Shown: positions 58,684 through 64,000 of the stretch, piece after piece
Layout: each line of letters opens with the position of its first letter
Numbering within the stretch: position 1 is the first letter of the stretch
Source: Mycolicibacterium rhodesiae
Lineage (GTDB): Bacteria > Actinomycetota > Actinomycetes > Mycobacteriales > Mycobacteriaceae
Length of the DNA stretch: 64,000 nt
Reading direction: 5' to 3'
NCBI RefSeq assembly: GCF_002086695.1
Contig: NZ_MVIH01000005.1
Coordinates: forward strand, 186,001-250,000
Notes under the pieces: generated by a model
What the model was told of the DNA's origin: nothing
The model's database searches: none
The model's input: only the letters and a program-made list of their open reading frames with translations
Program-made: the position numbers and the translations under genes

Positions 58684-60366
58684 GTGTCCATCACCGGCGA
58701 TCTGCAGCGGGCTCGCCAGCTCGCCCTCGCCGCTCAGGAGGAGAAGGCCAAAGACCTCCTGCTGTCGCTGATGCCGCAGATCGAGAGCGAGGACCGCGAC
58801 GACCTCGCCCTCGAGGCCTTCGCCCAACTCGGCGAAATCTATCTCACCCGAACGGCTTACGACGGCACCCATGAATGCCTCCGGCGGATGACCGACTGTC
58901 TGGCCGCCTACCCCGCTCGCGGAGCCGACACCGACCGCATGGTTGCCCGCTACACCCTGCGAGCACGTTTCCTGCGCACCGGCCTGGCCGCGGCCGCCGG
59001 GAAACACGAAGAAGCCGCGGTCGAACTCGCCGGACTGCGCGACGACGACACCGCGCAGCGGTTCGCCGACCTCGAACCCGAACAGCGCCATCTCGCGACG
59101 TTGGCCGGCGTGCTGTGCGCGACGGCGCTCTGCGATGACGACCTGCACGTGGCGGCGGCGCGGCTGTGGCAGGACGTCATTCCGGTGATCGACGAATTGG
59201 CCGGCGGCACTGACGACGCCGACCAGCTGTTGGTCGCCGCCGGGCTGGCGTACGGCCGGTTCTGCGTGGAAACCGGCAGGCTCGACGAAGGGGAGCAGTG
59301 GCTGCATCGAGCCGGTGCCCGCGCCCAGCGTCGCGAGTGGAAACTGTATTGGGCCAGAGCCGAACTCGAGACCGCCGCGGCCAAGTGGATGCGCGGCGAC
59401 CACGAGTCCACCGAACGTCTGGTCGGGTCCGCATATCCGGTGATCGCCGAGCATTCCCGCGCCCACGACGTCGCCCGCTGCTGGTTGTACTTCGGGCTCA
59501 CCCGGCTCGGCTTCGGCTGGCTCAAAGAGGCCGACGAATCCTGGGGCCACGCCGAGACGCAGTGGCGCGAGTTGGGCCGTCCGCTGTTCGTCCATCGCAT
59601 CCTGTTGCAGCGCAGCTGGATATCGGTGTTCCGCGGCCGCTTCGACGAGGCCGTCGAACAGGTGGCGGAGGCGCGACGGTTCCTCGACGGCTGGCCGCGT
59701 TCGAGTTGGCTGCAGTATGCGCGGCTCGACGACCACCTCGGTTCGATCTGGCGGGCCGACGCGCTGGCCGATCTGAACTTCGACGGAATCGGCGATCCCT
59801 CGGACAGCTGGCAGGCGCACAAGGAGCGCCAGGTCGCCTCCCAAGGCGTCACCCGGTTCGACTCGGGAAGCGACCGCCACCGCAGCGCGCTGGCCAAGCT
59901 GGAAAAGGCCGCCGAACTCAAGATTCCGGCCGCGCTCGCCGTCGACTCGGTGCGATACGCGATGACGGATGCCGACGCGCGCTGGCGATGGGCCTCCCAG
60001 GTCTCGGCGCGCATGCTGGCCGGCGCCTTCTCGGTGGCCTGGGAATGGGAGAACGACGAACTGCTCAGCGAACTCATCGAATACCACTGCGCACGAGGAA
60101 CTTTCGCTAGCCAGCCGCGGGGCGAGGCCGGCGGATGGGAAGCGCCGGCCACCGTGACCGTTCCCGTCGAGACCTTCGATGAGGAGGCCCTGGCCGCCGC
60201 TGGCAACTCGGTCGACGCCCTGACACAGACGACACTCGGGGCACTGCCGCCACTGCAGATGGATCCCGGCGGATCACCCATCCTGGCGCGCTACCGGCTG
60301 CTTGCGCAGAACCGCTACGGCCAGGCCGTCACCTCCGGCGGCCCCGTCTGGTCGACGTGGCCATGA
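58684..60366 (+). CDS. TPR-like helical repeat protein, partner of CHAT protease
   Basis: 560 residues from GTG 58684 (MSITGDLQRARQLALAAQEE). The whole protein is helical, with TPR-like pairs such as LALEAFAQLGEIYLTRTAYDG, LAYGRFCVETGRLDEGEQWL, VARCWLYFGLTRLGFGWLKEA and ISVFRGRFDEAVEQVAEARR (A, G and Y at TPR positions). No membrane segment. Its stop overlaps the ATG of the CHAT gene (ATGA, 60363-60366), so the products are made together. In TPR-CHAT proteins of other bacteria the TPR part senses a partner and controls the protease; here the two parts are separate polypeptides. Confidence 0.82.
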   Translation: MSITGDLQRARQLALAAQEEKAKDLLLSLMPQIESEDRDDLALEAFAQLGEIYLTRTAYDGTHECLRRMTDCLAAYPARGADTDRMVARYTLRARFLRTGLAAAAGKHEEAAVELAGLRDDDTAQRFADLEPEQRHLATLAGVLCATALCDDDLHVAAARLWQDVIPVIDELAGGTDDADQLLVAAGLAYGRFCVETGRLDEGEQWLHRAGARAQRREWKLYWARAELETAAAKWMRGDHESTERLVGSAYPVIAEHSRAHDVARCWLYFGLTRLGFGWLKEADESWGHAETQWRELGRPLFVHRILLQRSWISVFRGRFDEAVEQVAEARRFLDGWPRSSWLQYARLDDHLGSIWRADALADLNFDGIGDPSDSWQAHKERQVASQGVTRFDSGSDRHRSALAKLEKAAELKIPAALAVDSVRYAMTDADARWRWASQVSARMLAGAFSVAWEWENDELLSELIEYHCARGTFASQPRGEAGGWEAPATVTVPVETFDEEALAAAGNSVDALTQTTLGALPPLQMDPGGSPILARYRLLAQNRYGQAVTSGGPVWSTWP

Positions 60367-61703
60367 CCACGACCCTGGTGCTGCGGTACGCCGACGTCGG
60401 CGTGGCGACCTATGCCAGCCTGCGCGTCATCGGCCAACCCGAGCGCACGGTGACATGGGTGGTGCACGAGCCGATCGTGCTCGCCGCGCTGGAGGAATTG
60501 CGCGGGGCGCTGCCCGATCCCGACGGTGACGAGAGCCTGGCCGACGCCCTCGACCGGGCGTTGACGCGCGGTCCGTTCGCCACGCAGAAGGGGGAACTGA
60601 CGCTGGCCTACATCCTCGGTGTGCTGCTGATCGCCGAACCGGCGTGGCAGCTGATCGGCGAAGCCCTCGCTGATCCGCGGCCGGTGCTGTTCATCTCACC
60701 GAGCGCGCGCCTGGCCCGCATCCCCTGGGCGGCCTTGGCGGTCCCGCTGGCCGGGCCGAGTCCCGAGGAACTGGTCGCCGCCCGCACGGACGCCGTCACG
60801 TTCAAGGGGACCACCGCGGCGCGCATCCCGTGGCAGCTCACCGACATCGACACCATGACCGAGGGTGTCCGCCTGATGGAGATGGTCGACGTTGTGATGG
60901 CGGTGCCGCCCAACATCGTGCACGCCCCGCGCACAGCTGCGCGCTGGCACGAAAGGCACGGAGCGCCAGCACTTCTCGTAATGGACCCCCGGGTACCGGG
61001 TCAACGGCCGGATTCGCCGCTGGGTTCGGTGCTGGGCCGGCCGTCGGCCGAGGGCGCACTGTCCCGCCATTTCGGCGAGTTGCTTGCGCACCGCACGGTG
61101 CTGCCCGACGTCACCGCCCCGGTGGAGTTGTTCCGCCGAGTCGACGCCGACCGGGGTTGGCTGGCCGCACATCTGCGGCAGGCTCCGAGCCGGATGCTGT
61201 TCGTCGGTCATGCCAGTGCCGCCGACCGTGCACATGGCTACGCCGACCGCGCCGCCCTGCACCTGGCCTGCACGGCCGCAGCGGAGGGTGCGGCCGAACC
61301 GGTCGGGGATCACCGCCCGCTGCTGGCCTCGGACCTGATGGCCGCCCAGCTGCCACTGCCCCCGCGGGTGGCGCTGCTCGCGTGCGGTTCCGGCGGCGAC
61401 TACCAGTTCGACGAAGCGACCGGACTGGTCGCCGCGATGGTCCTCTGCGGCAGCGAACTGGTGACCGCGACGCTGTGGTCGCTGCCGACGACTGCGGGCT
61501 ATCGCCGGTTCACCGGGCGTGCCGAGGATCCGATGGCCGAGGTGGTGATGGCCGTCGACGACGCCCACGAGGAAGACGACGCGGTGTCGGGCGTGAATCG
61601 CTGGCAGCGGGCCCAGATGCGCCGGTGGCGCGACGGTGATGCCACCGCGAGCCCGCTGTACTGGGCCGCGGTGGTCACCTTCGCGGTCGGGGGTGCCCGA
61701 TGA
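60363..61703 (+). CDS. CHAT domain caspase-like protease
   Basis: 446 residues from ATG 60363. The C-terminal 200 residues show the CHAT (caspase HetF associated with TPRs) pattern: the catalytic histidine in RMLFVGHAS (His283), ASDLMAAQLPLPPRVALLAC ending in the catalytic cysteine (Cys341) followed by GSGG, then FDEATGLVAAM and GSELVTATLWSLPTT. The N-terminal half has strands such as RPVLFISPSARLARIPWAAL, usual in CHAT proteins. It should be a cysteine endopeptidase held inactive until triggered. It is coupled to the TPR gene upstream. Confidence 0.85.
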   Translation: MTTTLVLRYADVGVATYASLRVIGQPERTVTWVVHEPIVLAALEELRGALPDPDGDESLADALDRALTRGPFATQKGELTLAYILGVLLIAEPAWQLIGEALADPRPVLFISPSARLARIPWAALAVPLAGPSPEELVAARTDAVTFKGTTAARIPWQLTDIDTMTEGVRLMEMVDVVMAVPPNIVHAPRTAARWHERHGAPALLVMDPRVPGQRPDSPLGSVLGRPSAEGALSRHFGELLAHRTVLPDVTAPVELFRRVDADRGWLAAHLRQAPSRMLFVGHASAADRAHGYADRAALHLACTAAAEGAAEPVGDHRPLLASDLMAAQLPLPPRVALLACGSGGDYQFDEATGLVAAMVLCGSELVTATLWSLPTTAGYRRFTGRAEDPMAEVVMAVDDAHEEDDAVSGVNRWQRAQMRRWRDGDATASPLYWAAVVTFAVGGAR

Positions 61704-61708
61704 TCGCC

Positions 61709-62368
61709 TCAGGCCGGGGGCACGCACACCGTGATCGCGGACTCGTCTTCCGGGCGGTAGTAGGCGTCGATGATGCTGCCGGGGGAGACCTTCGCCAGCG
61801 CGGTTTCCGGCACCAGGGTGATCTCCTGGGCCGGGAACTGGCCGCCGGCCGGTCGGGTGACGATCAGATCCAATTCGACCTCGCAGAGCTCCTCGCGCTG
61901 ACGGCCGGTGGCCCGCATGCCGGTCACCACACCGCAGGAGCGGGTGCCGAACCGGATCAGATCGAGCTGGTCGTGAGTGAGCACGCCATGACGCAGCAGT
62001 GTGCGGTCGGCGGTGGCCCGGACCGCGATCGCGTCGTCGGCCAGCGAGAGCTGCTTGCGGCTGGCCGGATCGAAGGACACCAACACGATCACCCCGGGGC
62101 GCAGGGCCGACAGCACCTCGTCGTCGGCACCGTGGCACAGCCGGCCGGTGAAGCGCTGGCCGGCAACGCTTTCCACTTCGATGACGATCACTGGATCGTC
62201 GGATCCCGCCACCATCTGCACGGTGCCCACGCCGATCGAGCGCGGGCAGCGAGTGCTGCGTGGGCGTCGCGTGCGCGGCGGCTGGCCGGCAAGGCCGGCG
62301 GCGACGATGATCGAGGCGAGTGCGCTGGCGGAGACGACGGCGATGGCGCCCAGGAGTGCATCAGACAT
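61709..62368 (-). CDS. Membrane-anchored hypothetical protein
   Basis: 219 residues from ATG 62368: one N-terminal transmembrane helix (LLGAIAVVSASALASIIVAAG), then an Arg/Pro-rich stretch and a beta-rich domain (VIVIEVESVAGQRFTGRLCHG, VIVLVSFDPASRKQLSLADD, EVELDLIVTRPAGGQ). It lies antisense between the CHAT gene and the unknown gene at 62435, ending 6 bases after the CHAT stop. It may be an unrelated gene or a membrane component of the same locus. No function recognised. Confidence 0.75.
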   Translation of the reverse strand: MSDALLGAIAVVSASALASIIVAAGLAGQPPRTRRPRSTRCPRSIGVGTVQMVAGSDDPVIVIEVESVAGQRFTGRLCHGADDEVLSALRPGVIVLVSFDPASRKQLSLADDAIAVRATADRTLLRHGVLTHDQLDLIRFGTRSCGVVTGMRATGRQREELCEVELDLIVTRPAGGQFPAQEITLVPETALAKVSPGSIIDAYYRPEDESAITVCVPPA

Positions 62369-62434
62369 GGTGTGCAGCGTGCCGACCGTCGGCGGCTACC
62401 GAACCCAACTTTGCGCCGGCCTTATTCTGTCCCG

Positions 62435-63754
62435 ATGAGCGCCGGCCCGGACACGGTCGCAGGTGTCGGCACGTCGCAACCGCGACGGGCCGTGATCGAC
62501 CGTGCGTGGCGGATGATCGGACCCGGCGTGGAGGTGCTCAGCGGTGACGACGGGGGCCCGTTGCGCAGGACGGTGAAGCGGATCATCGATCCGTTGGTGC
62601 TGCGGCTGCGCAGCAATCCCGCCTACTCAGCGCCGTTCGTCGACGCCGAGGTGGCGGCCGAGATGGCCGATGTGATCGCGGACCATGCGGACCGACTTCG
62701 TTGGGCCGCAGCATGGTTCGAACTGATGAAGCAGGAACGCCGACGTCTGCGCATCACCACCGGCAACGCCCAAGACCTTTATTTCCCAGTGTGTTTCGAA
62801 CTCGCCGTCACCGACGGGGCACCCGGCGGGGACGGGCTCGACGCGGCGTCGGCGGCGCTGCGTGCCGTTCACGACGACCGCGACCGTACCGCCGTCGAGG
62901 TGCTCAACGCGCACGTCGCCGCGCCGCAGGTGATGGCTCGCCTGTCGGCCCAGTTGCACCGCAGCTGGGCCGATGTTCGCGCCGACGACAGCATCAGCGG
63001 ACCGTTCATGGCCGGTCTCACCACGGTGCTGGGTCCTGCCGAGGGGCATCGCGCCGCCGTTGCCCGCCAACGGGTGTGGTCGGCGCTGATCGCCGACGCG
63101 ACACCGCACAACCTCGGCGCGCGCGCTCGCAGTCACCCGTCGTCGTTGCCGTGGTCGCTGATCGACCTCGGTCTGACCGCGGCACTGCCGTTGGCGCCGC
63201 CGCCGTTGACCGGGGGCCCGGAGCGTGACCGGCCGCTGGACCGCAGCGTGGTGGACCGGGTGCGGGCCACCCTGCGGCGCGCGCTGGATCGGGACGAGTT
63301 GCCCGCCGTGCCGCTGCTGTGCGCCGAGGAGGTCGACCGGGCCTGCGCCCCGTGGGGTTTCCTGGGCGAGGACAAACAGGCTGCGCTGGTGGCGGGTATC
63401 GAGGTGGCCGGCCAGCTGGCGCCGCTTGACGAACGGGCCGCGACCACCTACCAGGTGGCGGCCATCATCCAGGCCCGGCTGCGCAAGGAGGCGTACGTGC
63501 TGCACGCACGCCGGGTACTGGCCGGGGCCGATCCGGTGCACCCGCGTCAGCGCCGGGTCATCGAGGACCTGGCGTGCTTCGCCCAGCCCTACCTGAGCCG
63601 GTTGTGGGCGCGGCTGCACGGCCGCGACGTGTGGCAGGAACCCTGTGACGACGTCGACGATCTGCGCGCCCTGCTCGAAGGGGTCGCCCGTTCGGTGAGC
63701 CTCGACCACCGGCAGCGGATCAAGGCGATGCTGGAAGTGCAGGTGTCGCAATGA
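62435..63754 (+). CDS. Hypothetical protein of the TPR/CHAT locus
   Basis: 439 residues from ATG 62435 (MSAGPDTVAGVGTSQ). It is soluble, Arg/Ala-rich and mostly helical, with no motif I can name; segments include WRMIGPGVEVLSGDDGG, ADVIADHADRLRWAAAWFEL and HPRQRRVIEDLACFAQPYL. The long open frame upstream to 61700 runs antisense to the membrane protein and is not coding. Its stop overlaps the next ATG (ATGA, 63751-63754). Position suggests it belongs with the CHAT locus. Confidence 0.7.
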   Translation: MSAGPDTVAGVGTSQPRRAVIDRAWRMIGPGVEVLSGDDGGPLRRTVKRIIDPLVLRLRSNPAYSAPFVDAEVAAEMADVIADHADRLRWAAAWFELMKQERRRLRITTGNAQDLYFPVCFELAVTDGAPGGDGLDAASAALRAVHDDRDRTAVEVLNAHVAAPQVMARLSAQLHRSWADVRADDSISGPFMAGLTTVLGPAEGHRAAVARQRVWSALIADATPHNLGARARSHPSSLPWSLIDLGLTAALPLAPPPLTGGPERDRPLDRSVVDRVRATLRRALDRDELPAVPLLCAEEVDRACAPWGFLGEDKQAALVAGIEVAGQLAPLDERAATTYQVAAIIQARLRKEAYVLHARRVLAGADPVHPRQRRVIEDLACFAQPYLSRLWARLHGRDVWQEPCDDVDDLRALLEGVARSVSLDHRQRIKAMLEVQVSQ

Positions 63755-64000
63755 GATTGGTGGCCGACTCGGGGTTGTGGCGGATCGGGCCCGCGGTGGC
63801 CGCGGTGCCGCTGGTTGCGGTGCTCGAGGTCGACGGCGCGGTGCTGGCCTGGACCGTCGACGAGTCCGGGGACGCAGCCGACGCGCAGATCACCCTGACC
63901 GACGCCGCCCGCGCGGACTGGCTGTGGCGGGTCCTCGGCGAAGGCGGCCACCATGCGCTGGCCGCCGCCACCGTAGAACCACCGGATCACACTGCCGGAG
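63751..64000 (+). CDS. Hypothetical protein, N-terminal part (runs off window)
   Basis: The first 83 residues from ATG 63751 (MRLVADSGLWRIGPAVAAVP) are visible. The start is beta-strand-rich (VPLVAVLEVDGAVLAWTVDE) with DAQITLTDAARADWLWRVLG. Coupled by ATGA to the gene at 62435. No motif recognised; the rest lies beyond the window. Confidence 0.7.
   Translation, partial: MRLVADSGLWRIGPAVAAVPLVAVLEVDGAVLAWTVDESGDAADAQITLTDAARADWLWRVLGEGGHHALAAATVEPPDHTAG

Noticed and set aside
58570..60087. Long minus-strand open frame opposite the TPR-like gene
   Set aside because: Composition of a GC shadow; the plus frame has TPR-like periodicity and is coupled to the CHAT gene.
1..64000. tRNA, rRNA, CRISPR arrays, insertion sequences and phage genes
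   Set aside because: None recognised by eye; no CCA-ended cloverleaf, regular spacer array or transposase motif was seen. A covariance-model search would be decisive.

Overview
The window is a chromosomal segment of a high-GC actinobacterium, almost certainly a fast-growing Mycobacterium (Mycolicibacterium). The evidence is a mycolic-acid cyclopropane synthase-type methyltransferase, a secreted AroQ-gamma chorismate mutase, a 19 kDa-type (LpqH-like) lipoprotein, an LdtMt1-like L,D-transpeptidase, four cytochromes P450 (three look like the mycobacterial CYP140, CYP124 and CYP125 families), an F420-type oxidoreductase, and sites resembling mycobacterial KstR and DosR operators. Several genes (glutamine synthetase plus amidohydrolase, CYP140, an SRPBCC protein, chorismate mutase, nitronate monooxygenase, cinA, a STAS protein) recall the Rv1878-Rv1904 part of the M. 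tuberculosis map, rearranged and mixed with other genes. No rRNA, tRNA, CRISPR array, insertion sequence or phage gene was recognised.

Layout. 1-6215: end of a glutamine synthetase gene, a FluG-like amidohydrolase, two small exported proteins and a minus-strand catabolic cluster (epoxide-hydrolase-like protein, D-aminoacylase-type amidohydrolase, SDR, flavin reductase). 6282-9239: Tat lipoprotein hydrolase, small deazaflavin-type protein, GT4 glycosyltransferase, membrane coiled-coil protein. 9192-13859: tandem CYP124-like and CYP140-like P450 genes, then a YoaK transporter-like protein coupled to a threonine-synthase-like enzyme. 13870-22088: small ligand-binding-fold proteins, a Tat-exported polysaccharide deacetylase, F420 oxidoreductase, DUF4331 protein, chorismate mutase, methyltransferase, PepA-like protease, mycolic acid methyltransferase. 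22233-25673: a putative DosR-controlled patch with fdxA, then a proline-rich membrane protein and the L,D-transpeptidase. 25663-28882: a GntR/fatty-acid-hydroxylase operon and a lone Mrr-type endonuclease of foreign look.

28951-44012 is rich in redox enzymes and regulators: YceI, CYP125 behind a KstR-type site, an XRE/MmyB regulator, a P450-ferredoxin operon divergent from a TetR/SDR operon across a three-copy operator, GAF-ANTAR and STAS regulators, a nitronate monooxygenase behind a second KstR-type site, and an oxidoreductase divergent from a hydroxysteroid-type SDR around a third one. Together these suggest a satellite steroid or branched-lipid regulon. 44084-56996 holds a large GH2 glycosidase, CinA, several secreted proteins, an amidase, an AraC regulator and an amidohydrolase.

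57001-64000 is the most unusual part. A DUF559 (Vsr-like) nuclease gene lies between two near-identical 62-base copies of a palindromic repeat. Downstream are an LpqH-like lipoprotein and an operon in which a TPR-like protein is translationally coupled to a CHAT caspase-like protease with intact His and Cys, followed by a membrane protein and two coupled genes of unknown function running off the window. The repeat-bracketed nuclease and the split TPR/CHAT module are the best candidates for an undescribed system.
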